A DNA stretch of 64,000 nt from WVZL01 sp041862375 (GTDB lineage: Bacteria; Acidobacteriota; Aminicenantia; Aminicenantales; Aminicenantaceae): assembly GCA_041862375.1 (NCBI GenBank), contig JBGVTE010000126.1:62001-126000 (forward strand). Reading direction: 5' to 3'. Of this stretch, positions 49,490-58,886 are shown in pieces (within the stretch, counting starts at the first letter, position 1; every line of letters starts with the position of its first letter). The translations under genes and the position numbers were made by a program. The notes beneath the pieces were generated by a model, which did not search any database, was not told where the DNA came from, and worked only from the letters and a program-made list of their open reading frames with translations.

Positions 49490-50503
49490 TTAGGACTCAA
49501 CCTCGCTTATAATCTGAATTTCCCTGGCCATGGCCTGTTGAATTCTGTCCTGAATCCTGCTTACTACAAAATCTTTGGCTAGCTTCACTGCACTTTTAAC
49601 TGCATTGACATTCGAACGTCCGTGCCCTATGATGCAAACTCCGTTTAATCCCAGCAGAAGGGCTCCTCCATACTCAGTGTAGTCTACTTTCTTAAACAAC
49701 TTATTCAAATTTCTCTTCATCAATAAATAGCCGAGTTTTGCAAAAAAATTTTTCATGATTTCATTGCGGACCATGAAGAAAAAGGTTTCTATTACTCCTT
49801 CACTAGCTTTTAAGGCAACATTACCAGTGAAACCATCGCTGACAATAACATCAGCCTTCCCAGAAAAAATGTCTTTCCCCTCTATATTCCCGATAAAATT
49901 CAGGGAAGATAACTGCAGTTGTTCGAAGACTTGCTTGGTCAACTCATTTCCCTTGGATTCCTCTTCGCCAATACTCATCAATCCTATGCGAGAATTCTTT
50001 AGCCCCAAAACATTTTCCATGAAAACTCGCCCCATTATAGCAAACTGGACTAAATGCTGGGGACGGCAATCAACGTTTGCTCCTACATCTATGAGGAGAG
50101 TAAGGCCCTGTAATGTAGGAACAAGGAGGGCTAAAGCTGGTTTGTCAACTCCTTTTAATGAACCTAAAATTTTTTTCGAAATGTAGACTACAGCCGCAGT
50201 ATTTCCTGTGCTCACAAATGCATTTGCTTCTCCATTTTTAACGAGTTGAGCGCCAACACGGATGGAAGAGTTCTTCTTTTTTCTAAAGGAAAAAACACCT
50301 TCACTCATGCCTATTGCTTCTGGAGCATCAATGATTGTGACCTTTGCCGAGTATTCTTTGTGTTTAGAGAATTCCTTTTTTATCAGCTTTTCTACGCCTA
50401 CAAGCAGAACTTCAATTTTGAACTCCTGAGACGCCCTAATAGCCCCTTCTACTGCCACGTGGGGACCAAAGTCTCCTCCCATGGCATCTACAGCGATCTT
50501 CAT
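49490..50503 (-). CDS. plsX: phosphate acyltransferase PlsX
   Basis: 337 residues: Ile-Ala-Val-Asp-Ala-Met-Gly-Gly-Asp-Phe-Gly-Pro at the start, Ser-Thr-Gly-Asn-Thr-Ala-Ala, Leu-Ile-Asp-Val-Gly-Ala-Asn-Val-Asp, and Val-Ser-Asp-Gly-Phe-Thr-Gly-Asn. It makes acyl phosphate from acyl-ACP for phosphatidic acid synthesis. GAGGG precedes the ATG. Placement behind rpmF is standard. Confidence 0.95.
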   Translation of the reverse strand: MKIAVDAMGGDFGPHVAVEGAIRASQEFKIEVLLVGVEKLIKKEFSKHKEYSAKVTIIDAPEAIGMSEGVFSFRKKKNSSIRVGAQLVKNGEANAFVSTGNTAAVVYISKKILGSLKGVDKPALALLVPTLQGLTLLIDVGANVDCRPQHLVQFAIMGRVFMENVLGLKNSRIGLMSIGEEESKGNELTKQVFEQLQLSSLNFIGNIEGKDIFSGKADVIVSDGFTGNVALKASEGVIETFFFMVRNEIMKNFFAKLGYLLMKRNLNKLFKKVDYTEYGGALLLGLNGVCIIGHGRSNVNAVKSAVKLAKDFVVSRIQDRIQQAMAREIQIISEVES

Positions 50504-50516
50504 TCATCCCTCATTA

Positions 50517-50696
50517 CTATTCTGCCCCTTCTATAACCTGCCTTCCTTTGTAAAATCCGCATTCTGGACAGACGCGGTGGGGCAATTTGGGATTTCCACA
50601 GTTGGAACAAAGAGATAGAGCAGGAATAGTCAAGAAGTCATGAGCACGTCTCTTCCTTTTCCTTGAATGAGAATGTCTTCTTTTTGGATTAGCCAT
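50517..50696 (-). CDS. rpmF: 50S ribosomal protein L32 (zinc-ribbon form)
   Basis: A 59-residue gene too short for routine ORF calling. It starts Met-Ala-Asn-Pro-Lys-Arg-Arg-His-Ser-His-Ser-Arg-Lys-Arg and has a complete zinc ribbon, Cys-Ser-Asn-Cys-Gly...Cys-Pro-Glu-Cys-Gly. It is a 50S subunit protein. The ATG follows the yceD stop directly (TAAATG), and plsX begins 13 nt after its stop. Confidence 0.95.
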   Translation of the reverse strand: MANPKRRHSHSRKRKRRAHDFLTIPALSLCSNCGNPKLPHRVCPECGFYKGRQVIEGAE

Positions 50697-51215
50697 TTAT
50701 CCTTTATCTTTGATGAATAATATTAGCTTCTGAAGGCGAGGATCAGAATCTTTTACTTCGCAACCGCATTTATCAACTCGCTGATTTTTTCCGCAAACAG
50801 GGCATATGCCTTGGCACTCTTCAGAGCATAAAGGTTTAAGAGGGAAAGTCATGTTTAGCTGCTCCAACACAACTTCTCCTGTATCAATCTGCCGATTGTA
50901 GTAAAAAAAGTTATTCAAATCCTCACTTTTCAACTCGTCTTTTATTAAGTCGAGCTCTTCGGGAAGATAGACAAGATCAAAGTTGGAATCAACAGGAAAT
51001 TTGAATGGCATCAAACAGCGGCTACATACAAAACTAATGCATGTCTTTATTTTCCCCTTGATCCGTATCTCTTCTCCAATTTTTTTGATGTCTAATTCAG
51101 CATGAACAGGCTGAAGAAAAACCACACTCTCCTCGACAAGGTCTAAACTTGAAAACTCAAAATCCTTGGAAACCGTTAGGCCTTCTTTGGGTAATCTATC
51201 TACACTTATAAGCAT
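50697..51215 (-). CDS. yceD: YceD/DUF177 protein
   Basis: 172 residues from the ATG at 51215, which has GGAG six bases upstream; a TTG at 51227 is possible. It shows the DUF177 Cys-Ser-Arg-Cys-Leu motif in the middle (about 100) and a C-terminal Cys-x4-Cys-x2-Cys-Gly...Cys-Gly-Cys cluster that probably binds zinc. The family occurs upstream of rpmF throughout bacteria; a role in 23S rRNA metabolism has been proposed for plant and bacterial members. It is the first gene of the fatty-acid cluster, behind a consensus promoter. Confidence 0.87.
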   Translation of the reverse strand: MLISVDRLPKEGLTVSKDFEFSSLDLVEESVVFLQPVHAELDIKKIGEEIRIKGKIKTCISFVCSRCLMPFKFPVDSNFDLVYLPEELDLIKDELKSEDLNNFFYYNRQIDTGEVVLEQLNMTFPLKPLCSEECQGICPVCGKNQRVDKCGCEVKDSDPRLQKLILFIKDKG

Positions 51216-51239
51216 TTTCTTCTCCAAAACATTCTCACT

Positions 51240-51267
51240 ATTATAACATCTTGCCTTCCTTTGTCAA
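51240..51267 (-). promoter_or_regulatory. consensus sigma70-type promoter of the yceD-fabF operon
   Basis: Minus strand: TTGACA (51262-51267), 16-bp spacer, TATAAT (51240-51245), both perfect matches. The predicted leader is about 18 nt and includes the GGAG site of yceD. Confidence 0.75.
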
Positions 51268-51399
51268 TAAGACCAAATTTTGGGATCAGATCTATTTTTA
51301 TTTCAATTCTAAGCTTATAAATTTGGCATTTTTCTTTTATGAAAATGTTATAAAAATGAAAAAAACAGGCAAAATAGGACCAGCCCCTTTTTAATAAGC

Positions 51400-51427
51400 T
51401 TGATATCTTGAAGTCGAAATGTATAAT
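51400..51427 (+). promoter_or_regulatory. promoter of the small gene at 51456
   Basis: TTGATA (51400-51405), 16-bp spacer, TATAAT (51422-51427). It is divergent from the yceD promoter. The leader of about 22 nt has no Shine-Dalgarno sequence. Confidence 0.55.
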
Positions 51428-51455
51428 ATAAATAAAATTAAGCCAGCGACAGAAA

Positions 51456-51725
51456 ATGGGCATGATGAATTCAAATATTGACCACAAAGGCGTGCTTTTT
51501 CACATCCAGACCCAAGACAAGGGTCCAAAAGTTAATTACGTTGAATCTCTCATCTTCAAATCTGGAAAACTTCTCTCTTCACGAAAAGCTTCTTATCTCT
51601 CTTGCTTAAGAAGTCCAGAGTTAAAAGAGAAGATTGAGCAATTAATAAAAGGCCAACACCACACTATTATCAAAGAGATTACAGAAGGAAAATTTGACCA
51701 CTTTCTCAACTCCACCGATCCCTGA
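51456..51725 (+). CDS. small conserved-looking protein of unknown function
   Basis: 89 residues (77-89 depending on which of three close ATG codons is used). The pattern Asn-Ile-Asp-His-Lys-Gly-Val-Leu-Phe-His-Ile-Gln-Thr-Gln-Asp-Lys-Gly, then Ser-Gly-Lys-Leu-Leu-Ser-Ser-Arg-Lys-Ala-Ser-Tyr, then a His-rich Gly-Gln-His-His segment, recalls small uncharacterised proteins of Acidobacteria and deltaproteobacteria. I recall this type without being able to name a family. No signal, membrane segment or metal cluster is visible. It has its own promoter and lies 79 nt before polA. Confidence 0.75.
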   Translation: MGMMNSNIDHKGVLFHIQTQDKGPKVNYVESLIFKSGKLLSSRKASYLSCLRSPELKEKIEQLIKGQHHTIIKEITEGKFDHFLNSTDP

Positions 51726-51804
51726 TGAAAGATTCAAACTCTCATTAAATCCCTTGAAAACGTGAAAGCCTTTAAAATAAAATTTTTAATTGATAAAGAC
51801 TAAA

Positions 51805-54480
51805 ATGATAGGAAAAAAGCTCTTTTTAATAGACGGGAATTCTCTGCTTTACCGCTCTTATTATGCCATTAAACGTCTCTCTACTTCTCAAGGATTCCCT
51901 ACTAACGCCATCTATGGATTCATCAACACGCTCAGGAAACTCATCGACCAAGAGACCCCTGAATATTTGGGTATAGTCTTTGATACCAAGGGACCTACAA
52001 TCCGGCATGCGGCTTATAAAGAATATAAAGCCCAACGAAAGCCGATGCCAGAAGATTTAGCTGTTCAAATCCCTGTCGTTAAAAAGATTATCAACGCCTT
52101 AAACATTCCCTTCTTTGAATTCGAGAAATATGAAGCCGACGATGTGCTGGGAAGCCTGGTTCGGAAAGCATCGTCCAGAAAGATTCACTTTTACATTGTT
52201 TCTACTGACAAAGATCTTTTCCAGCTCGTGGATAAAACAGTATATGTCTACAATCCTGTAAAGGAGATTTATCTGGATGAAAAAAAAGTGAAGGAATACT
52301 TCGGTGTTTTGCCTTCTCAGGTTATTGACGTTCTTGCCCTGTGGGGAGATCCTTCAGACAATATCCCTGGAGTGCCAGGAATCGGAGAAAAAACATCCAA
52401 AACTCTCATTAATCAATTCGGCTCCCTGAATAACCTTCTCAGAAACCTGGATACATTAAAAAACCCACGATTAAAAGAAAAGATAGAACAGAACTTAGAC
52501 CAACTTGAGATGAGCAGGGCACTGGTGACTATAGAAAAAGATTTAGATATAAAATTCAATCTAGATGAATTTCGCTTAATCGAGCCCAACTATGAAGAAA
52601 TCACAGAAATTTTTAACGAATTAGGGTTCTCCTCTCTGCTCTCTGAGTATTTGAAAGATAAAAAGGATGCAAAAAAAACGTATGTAGTTATTCACACTGA
52701 ACAGGAACTGAAGAAGCTCGTTGAAAAAATTAAAAAATCTAAAGTTATATCTGTAGACACAGAAACCGACAGCCCATATCCGACTCAAGCCCGCCTGGTT
52801 GGAATATCTTTCTCTCTCGAACCTCATCATGCATACTACCTTCCACTTCGTCATGACTATAAAGGTGTTCCGTACCAAATCTCCAAAAATTCAGCCTTCC
52901 ATCTTCTAGAAGAAGTGCTCTGTGATCCAGGAATAAAAAAAGTCGGTCAGAATATGAAATATGACTATATCGTTTTTAAAAGAGAAGGCATTCTGATGAA
53001 AGGCTTAGATCTGGATGCTATGGTTCTCTCTTATCTGCTTGAGCCGAATTGGGGAAAACACAATCTAAATAAATTGGCCTTACATTATCTACAGGAAAAA
53101 ACTATTGATTACACTGATGTGGTGGGAAAAGGCAAAAAAGAGGTTACGATTGACAAAGTTGCCATCGATAAAGTTGCGCCTTATGCATGCCAGGACGCAG
53201 ATCTGGCACTGCAGCTTAGCTCGCTCCTTTGGCCAAAGGTAAAAGAAAAAAATTTAGAGTCCCTCTACCGAAAAATAGAGCTTCCCTTGATCGAAGTTCT
53301 AGCAGACATGGAAATGTGGGGCATTAAAATTGAAACTCGAGCTTTAAAAAAATTATCTTTCGAGCTGAAACAGGAACTTGACTTTTTAACAAAAAAAATC
53401 TATGCGGCAAGCGGTGAAGAATTCAATATTAATTCCCCTCAACAGCTTGCAGATGTTCTCTTCAATAAGATGAATCTCCCCCCCTCAAGAAAGACAAAAA
53501 TAACCAAGGGGTATTCGACCTCTGTTGCTATTCTCCAGGATTTAGCTCCCTCGTATCCCATTGCAAAGGACGTCTTGGAGTACAGGCAACTAGCAAAACT
53601 AAAATCATCGTATGCTGACTCACTCCCTCTTCTCCTCAACCCAGAAACAGAGAGAATCCACACTTCCTACAACCAAACCATCGCAGCCACGGGCAGGCTT
53701 TCAAGCAGTGATCCGAATCTCCAGAATATTCCTGTCAAGGGAGAACTGGGACAGAGGTTCCGCCAAGCATTTATTCCAGACTCTAGCCATCTGTTTCTAT
53801 CCGCTGACTACTCTCAAATTGAACTTAGGGTCCTGGCTCATCTCTCACATGATCCAGCTCTCGTGGAAAGCTTCCACAAGGGACACGATATACACGAGGA
53901 CACAGCCGCTCGGGTTTTCGGCGGGAATTCACTCCTCTTTAAGGAAGAACAGCGAAGAAGGGCCAAAATCATAAATTTCAGTATCGTTTATGGAGCATCA
54001 GCCTATTCTCTAGCCCGAGAACTTGAGACATCGCCCTCTGAAGCCCAGAAATTTATTGACCTTTACTTTGAAAAATACCCAAGGGTCCGGGAATTCCTGG
54101 AGAGGCAGGTGAAGGATGCTCAAAAGAGGGGTTTTGCCGAAACCCTCTTCGGAAGGAAAAGACAGGTCCCGGAATTAAAACATGCAGATAAATTGACCCA
54201 GCAGGCTGGACGCCGCATCGCACTAAACACTCCCATCCAAGGTACGGCAGCAGATTTAATGAAAAAAGCCATGATTGATATATGGCTGGAATTAAAAAAA
54301 CGCAAACTTAAATCTAAGATGATCCTTCAAGTCCATGATGAGCTAGTTTTTGAAGTGCCGGATAAAGAAAGGGATGAACTGGAAGATTTAGCTAAGAAAA
54401 ATATGGAGAAAGTTTATCCCCTGAAAGTTCCCCTCAAAGTTCATCTGGGATGGGGTATAAACTGGGCTGAAGCCAAATAA
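51805..54480 (+). CDS. polA: DNA polymerase I with both exonuclease domains
   Basis: 891 residues from the ATG at 51805; a TTG at 51790 is in frame but unlikely. The 5'-3' exonuclease domain (1-290) has Tyr-Glu-Ala-Asp-Asp-Val-Leu-Gly and Gly-Asp-Pro-Ser-Asp-Asn-Ile-Pro-Gly-Val-Pro-Gly-Ile-Gly. The 3'-5' exonuclease (about 295-490) is intact: Asp-Thr-Glu-Thr-Asp, Asn-Met-Lys-Tyr-Asp, and Tyr-Ala-Cys-Gln-Asp-Ala-Asp. The family A polymerase has Asp-Tyr-Ser-Gln-Ile-Glu-Leu-Arg and Val-His-Asp-Glu-Leu. The protein serves repair and Okazaki fragment processing. The active proofreading site contrasts with many bacterial PolA proteins that lost it. Confidence 0.96.
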   Translation: MIGKKLFLIDGNSLLYRSYYAIKRLSTSQGFPTNAIYGFINTLRKLIDQETPEYLGIVFDTKGPTIRHAAYKEYKAQRKPMPEDLAVQIPVVKKIINALNIPFFEFEKYEADDVLGSLVRKASSRKIHFYIVSTDKDLFQLVDKTVYVYNPVKEIYLDEKKVKEYFGVLPSQVIDVLALWGDPSDNIPGVPGIGEKTSKTLINQFGSLNNLLRNLDTLKNPRLKEKIEQNLDQLEMSRALVTIEKDLDIKFNLDEFRLIEPNYEEITEIFNELGFSSLLSEYLKDKKDAKKTYVVIHTEQELKKLVEKIKKSKVISVDTETDSPYPTQARLVGISFSLEPHHAYYLPLRHDYKGVPYQISKNSAFHLLEEVLCDPGIKKVGQNMKYDYIVFKREGILMKGLDLDAMVLSYLLEPNWGKHNLNKLALHYLQEKTIDYTDVVGKGKKEVTIDKVAIDKVAPYACQDADLALQLSSLLWPKVKEKNLESLYRKIELPLIEVLADMEMWGIKIETRALKKLSFELKQELDFLTKKIYAASGEEFNINSPQQLADVLFNKMNLPPSRKTKITKGYSTSVAILQDLAPSYPIAKDVLEYRQLAKLKSSYADSLPLLLNPETERIHTSYNQTIAATGRLSSSDPNLQNIPVKGELGQRFRQAFIPDSSHLFLSADYSQIELRVLAHLSHDPALVESFHKGHDIHEDTAARVFGGNSLLFKEEQRRRAKIINFSIVYGASAYSLARELETSPSEAQKFIDLYFEKYPRVREFLERQVKDAQKRGFAETLFGRKRQVPELKHADKLTQQAGRRIALNTPIQGTAADLMKKAMIDIWLELKKRKLKSKMILQVHDELVFEVPDKERDELEDLAKKNMEKVYPLKVPLKVHLGWGINWAEAK

Positions 54481-54934
54481 GAAATATCTTAAAAACCTCA
54501 ACATCTTTTTTTTCCCTAGCTCTATACCTTTAATTGAGACTGCCTTAAGATTTAAAGAAGATAAATTGCTTCGCACCCTGTATCAGATAAACCTATATAA
54601 ACTCATGCATGAAGATTCCGCAGGAAAAAATTGAGCGCTGCTGCAAATCTCCCCCAGAGAATATAGGGAATAAGAAACATTCCTGCTGGTTTGAAATAAG
54701 CTTTTAGTAAAGGCACTATATTTCCACAACAAAACGGATGCCAGAATTATTCATCAAGAAAAGGCAGGGTGCTGGCTGTCTAGGGGAAATAAGCAAAAGG
54801 GAAACTATGAAATGCCCAAATGTCTCCTTGTCCAGCCAGCGCAACAAGGTTATGGATTTTATAACATAGAAGCATGAGAAAATCAATCGCCGGGGTGGGC
54901 GATTTTAAAGGTAATTACTCTATGGGCTTAAACA
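54481..54934 (+). other. 454-bp convergent gap with two stem-loops, no gene seen
   Basis: No credible ORF on either strand. A 70-nt stem-loop (54771-54840) has a perfect 8-bp stem GCTGGCTG / CAGCCAGC and further possible pairing of AGGGGA with TCTCCT inside. A second hairpin, AATCGCC / GGCGATT (54885-54904), is followed by TTTT on the plus strand and flanked by AAAA, so it may work as a bidirectional terminator between polA and the kinase gene. Near 54499 an AACATC plus T-run sequence resembles a decayed arm of the inverted-repeat family. No standard RNA family is recognised. Confidence 0.5.
54885..54906 (+). terminator. bidirectional terminator candidate between polA and the kinase
   Basis: A 7-bp stem (AATCGCC, 54885-54891; GGCGATT, 54898-54904) with a 6-nt loop and a T-run on the plus side. 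It lies in the convergent gap. Confidence 0.45.
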
Positions 54935-57421
54935 TCAGTCTAATCCCATTTTCTCCAGCAGTGCGATAAACCTCGGTTCTGAACGCAGGCTATCTAGCCA
55001 GGGATCGACTTTGATATTGCTAATTAATGATGATTGCTCCTCAAAAGCTCTTTCTAGAAAGTCCAATGCCAGATCTTTCTCACCAAGGGCAGAATACAGA
55101 AGTGCTATTTGGTATTTTGGAACATAGCTCCTCTTCGATCTCTCTCTCAGATCCTCAAGTATCCTCAAAGCTTCATCTCTATTACCGGCCGCTGCATAGG
55201 CATAGGCAAGGTTCCCTAAGTAATCAGCACTTCTTCCAGAAAGATCTACAGCCTTCTGAATTTCTCTGACAGCTTCATCATATAGTTCCTTCTGAACATA
55301 TGACAGCCCGAGAACATCATGTGCCCAATGGAAATTAGGGTCTATCTCTAGTGCCCTCTTGGAATACTCTATCGCTCTATCATACTGGCGAGCATAGCGA
55401 TATATTGAAGCTAATTCCGTATTAATGGGCAGAGAAAGTGGGTCAAGCTCTCTTGCTCTTTCAACCTTCTGGATGGCCTCATCAAAACGCCCCATGGCCT
55501 TCAAGAGACTGCCATACCAATGGTGAGCTGTGGCATAGCTGGGATTAAGACCGATAGCCCAGTTAAAGTCTGCCTCAGCACCAAACCAATCCAAGTCAAA
55601 CCAAGACTTTACCCAAGCAAGGGAGGTATGAGCCTCAGCAAGAGTGTCATCTATTTCCAATGCCTTTAAGGCTGCCTCCTTCGCTTTTGGGTAAACCTCA
55701 TGAGGAGGGCGTAATCCATGGCTTGCAAGCATGTTGTAGGCATCAGCGATTCCGGCGTAAGCCTGGGCATAGTCTGGATCCTTTTCAATTGCTTCTCCGA
55801 AGTGCTTCATCGCTTTCATCAAGTCCTCTTCTGTCCGCTTCTTCCAGAAATGCCGCCCTTTCAAATAAAGTTGGTAGGCCTCTGGGTTTACAGAGCGTGC
55901 GCTCGTCAGCCGCGCACTCTCGGCAGGTGTTAGAGCTATCTTAATCTCTTGGGCAATGGCTCGTGCCAGTTCGTTCTGTAAAGCTAAAATATCACTCATA
56001 TCGCGTTCGTAGCTCCTAGACCAGAGGTTTCTATCAGACATCGCATCTATCAGTTGCACCGTAACACGCACCCGCTGACCAGAACGCACTACAGAACCTT
56101 CAACTACTGTATCTACTTTTAGCTCTCTCGCTATCTCAGGTAAAGGCTTTCGGGCTCCCTTGTACTGCATAACCGATGTGCTGGAAATAACCCGCTGTAA
56201 AGCACCTAATTGAGTCAGGTTAGAAATCAATGCCTCAGTCATCCCGTCAACAAAGTATTCCTCTTCATGAATCCCAGAAAGGTTTTTCAGCGGAAGCACT
56301 GCAAGAGAATTTATTGTTTGCGAACGAGTTGTGAATACATAGATAGCGACCACTATGATCAGAATCAAGATAACCACTATGCCACCAGACAAGACAAATT
56401 TTCTCCACCTAGCTCTTCCTGCTTTCTCTCCTAATGTTTCTTTCTTGACAAAAATTATATCTGTGGTAGGGGTTTCACTTTCTAGTTTGCCCAATTCAAG
56501 GAGCAGTTCCTCAGCACTTTGGAACCTCTTCTCTCTGTCTTTCTCCATACATTTCAAAATTACACGGCTCAAGCTTCTTGGAGTCTGTGGGCTGGCTTCT
56601 CTTGGATCTGGAGACGCTTCGGTCTTCTGCTTCACCCCTATGCTCAAAGGTGTCCCACCCTCAAAGGGACCTCTCCCTGTGACCATTTCATAAAGAATCA
56701 CTCCCAGTGAATAAATATCAGACCTGTGGTCAACCTCTTTTCCCTCCACCTGCTCTGGAGACATGTACTCTGGTGTCCCGATAATCACCCCTTCTTCTGT
56801 AATGCCTTTTGATTTAGTGAAACGTGCTATTCCAAAATCCATAATTTTGGCATTGCCATCTTTATCTATCATGATGTTCTGGGATTTTAAATCCCGGTGA
56901 GTTACCCCTAGTCTGTGAGCTTCTGCCAGGCCCTCACAGACTTGCTTGGCTATTGAAACGGCTTTTCCCGCACTTAATTGTCCCATTCTTTTGATTGAGC
57001 TCTTCAAGTCCTCTCCAGGTACGTATTCCATAGTAATGTATTGTGTCCCCTCCTCTTCGCTGAAATCATACATCCGGCATACATTCCGGTGAGATATCTT
57101 CCTCGCAAACTTCAGCTCATTTCGGAAGCGCTCGATAATCCTCTTTTCCGAGGCGATATCGGGATTTAAGAATTTCAAGGCTATCTCTTCATTTACCTTT
57201 TTATCAACCACTCTGTAGACCTCGGCCATTCCTCCTCTTCCAAGCTCTTCAATCACCTCGTATCTTTGAGCAAAGGTGCTTCCTCTCGTTAATTCTTTCC
57301 TCTGGGCCAGAAGAGTTTTTGTCTCAAAAGAAGCCTCCCCTGACTCTTGAAGCGGTGTTGCACACGCGCCGCAAAAACGGCTATCAGCAGGATTTTCAGC
57401 ATTACATTTCGGACATTTCAT
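54935..57421 (-). CDS. membrane serine/threonine protein kinase with zinc ribbon, TolB-like and TPR domains
   Basis: 828 residues. An N-terminal zinc ribbon (Cys-Pro-Lys-Cys...Cys-Gly-Ala-Cys, 3-20) is followed by a Hanks-type kinase (about 54-310) with Gly-Arg-Gly-Gly-Met, Lys83, His-Arg-Asp-Leu-Lys-Ser-Gln-Asn (175-182), Asp-Phe-Gly (195-197) and Ser-Pro-Glu-Gln. One membrane segment (343-363) leads to a TolB/FlgO-like domain (about 370-505: Leu-Ala-Val-Leu-Pro-Leu-Lys-Asn). At least six TPR repeats run to the end. The kinase is cytoplasmic and the TPR part periplasmic if the membrane segment is used once. The architecture is common in Acidobacteria and Aminicenantes. Substrates are unknown. 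AGAGGA precedes the ATG. Confidence 0.93.
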   Translation of the reverse strand: MKCPKCNAENPADSRFCGACATPLQESGEASFETKTLLAQRKELTRGSTFAQRYEVIEELGRGGMAEVYRVVDKKVNEEIALKFLNPDIASEKRIIERFRNELKFARKISHRNVCRMYDFSEEEGTQYITMEYVPGEDLKSSIKRMGQLSAGKAVSIAKQVCEGLAEAHRLGVTHRDLKSQNIMIDKDGNAKIMDFGIARFTKSKGITEEGVIIGTPEYMSPEQVEGKEVDHRSDIYSLGVILYEMVTGRGPFEGGTPLSIGVKQKTEASPDPREASPQTPRSLSRVILKCMEKDREKRFQSAEELLLELGKLESETPTTDIIFVKKETLGEKAGRARWRKFVLSGGIVVILILIIVVAIYVFTTRSQTINSLAVLPLKNLSGIHEEEYFVDGMTEALISNLTQLGALQRVISSTSVMQYKGARKPLPEIARELKVDTVVEGSVVRSGQRVRVTVQLIDAMSDRNLWSRSYERDMSDILALQNELARAIAQEIKIALTPAESARLTSARSVNPEAYQLYLKGRHFWKKRTEEDLMKAMKHFGEAIEKDPDYAQAYAGIADAYNMLASHGLRPPHEVYPKAKEAALKALEIDDTLAEAHTSLAWVKSWFDLDWFGAEADFNWAIGLNPSYATAHHWYGSLLKAMGRFDEAIQKVERARELDPLSLPINTELASIYRYARQYDRAIEYSKRALEIDPNFHWAHDVLGLSYVQKELYDEAVREIQKAVDLSGRSADYLGNLAYAYAAAGNRDEALRILEDLRERSKRSYVPKYQIALLYSALGEKDLALDFLERAFEEQSSLISNIKVDPWLDSLRSEPRFIALLEKMGLD

Positions 57422-57685
57422 ATTACTACGTTCCTCTTGAATGTTTAATAATCATAAGTTCCTCAAAATTATGTAATACGAAGAGATATGCTCATCATCA
57501 CCTATGCCAATTTCTAGGCAAATCGATTCTCTAAAAGAAAGACCACGTAATAAAATAATAATTAAAGAGAAAATAGTCAAATTAAGCTCATTACTGCGAA
57601 TTCAAATTTGAACGATTTGCGAAACACCTCAACAGTTCTATAAAAATTACAGAGAAAGAGAGGAGCTATATTGAAAATGGCAATG

Positions 57686-58810
57686 TTAGAGGTTTTTCCG
57701 GTAAACGCGATAACGTTTGTAAATCTTCCCCCCCATTTTTTCCATTTCTGCTCTAACCTTTACGTTCGTCTCCAATTCATGGTGAGTATCAATCATTTCC
57801 AGTCCAGCTTCATGGGCCGATATAATCATCTTTACACCCATAAGAACGTCAAGTCCAAGCCCCCTATATTTCTCTTTTATTGCCCCAAGGAGAAGGTCAA
57901 GCTGCTTTGTCCTTCTGGCTGCCCTTAAAATCTTAAGCCACCCGAACGGTAAAAGGTGTCCCTTTGCTTTCTGGATGCCTTCTGTCATATCAGGAATGCC
58001 TATGATAAATGCCACCACCTCATCGCCTTCCTTTACAGCCTTTACAAACCGTGGATCAATCACAGGCAAGTAGCGTTTAGCCAAATCCTCCATCTCCTTT
58101 TCATCCAGCGGAGTATAACCGTATATTTCGCTTTGTGAATAGCACTCGTTCATGAGGAAAAGGATTGGCTTCACCCAAGCCTTCAGCTCTTTTCTCTTTT
58201 TGAATTCGATGATCTCAAATTTTCCTCTTCTCTTAATTCGCTCATAGATCTTTTTATAGAACTCAGGAAGTTCCTTGGGTATTTCAACTTTATAGACAAA
58301 ATAATCTACATCCTTTGCATACCCTTCATCTTCGATTAAACGTGGCATCCACTCAAAGTTACAGTAGGTAGCAATAGTAGCTCTTATATCGAAACCTTCT
58401 ATCAGAAACCCCTCAGGGTCTTGGTCAGAGAATCCGTACGGTCCAACAATTTTAGTCATCCCTTTCTTCTTAGCCCATTCCTCAATATAGCTTAGAAGAG
58501 CATGAACAACTTCTTTATCTTCCCAGGTCTCAATATAGGCAAAACGGGCTGTCTTTTCTTTTCTAAGCTCGTTGTGACGAGAATTTATAATGCCCATAAT
58601 CCGCCCCACAACCTTTTTTTCCCTAAAAGCAAGAAGGAGAACTGTTTCACAGTAACTGAAAGCTTTGTTTTTTTGGGAGTTAAAATACTTCCATTCATCA
58701 ATGTATATAGACGGCACCCAGCTCTTGTGATTGGCATGTATTTTCTCCGGAAGGTATATAAAACTTCTTAAATCTCCCCTATCCCTTACCTCTCTTATTT
58801 TTACCGCCAT
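57686..58810 (-). CDS. GNAT-like acyltransferase family protein (YghO-like)
   Basis: 374 residues from the ATG at 58810 (AGAGG five bases upstream); a GTG at 58831 is possible. It resembles a large, poorly characterised group related to E. coli YghO: an N-terminal Phe-Ile-Tyr-Leu-Pro...Trp-Val-Pro motif, Leu-Leu-Ala-Phe-Arg-Glu-Lys-Lys-Val-Val-Gly-Arg-Ile, Val-Gly-Pro-Tyr-Gly-Phe-Ser-Asp-Gln-Asp, and a C-terminal Glu-Thr-Asn-Val-Lys-Val-Arg-Ala-Glu-Met-Glu-Lys-Met-Gly-Gly. This suggests two GNAT-like halves. The substrate is unknown. It stands alone with 264 bp of unremarkable AT-rich sequence toward the kinase gene. Confidence 0.75.
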   Translation of the reverse strand: MAVKIREVRDRGDLRSFIYLPEKIHANHKSWVPSIYIDEWKYFNSQKNKAFSYCETVLLLAFREKKVVGRIMGIINSRHNELRKEKTARFAYIETWEDKEVVHALLSYIEEWAKKKGMTKIVGPYGFSDQDPEGFLIEGFDIRATIATYCNFEWMPRLIEDEGYAKDVDYFVYKVEIPKELPEFYKKIYERIKRRGKFEIIEFKKRKELKAWVKPILFLMNECYSQSEIYGYTPLDEKEMEDLAKRYLPVIDPRFVKAVKEGDEVVAFIIGIPDMTEGIQKAKGHLLPFGWLKILRAARRTKQLDLLLGAIKEKYRGLGLDVLMGVKMIISAHEAGLEMIDTHHELETNVKVRAEMEKMGGKIYKRYRVYRKNL

Positions 58811-58886
58811 CCTAGCCTCTCTGGATCTCACAAAACTTCCTTAATGTAGTTTATCCTATATTGTGAAGAAAAAATCAATTAAAAGT

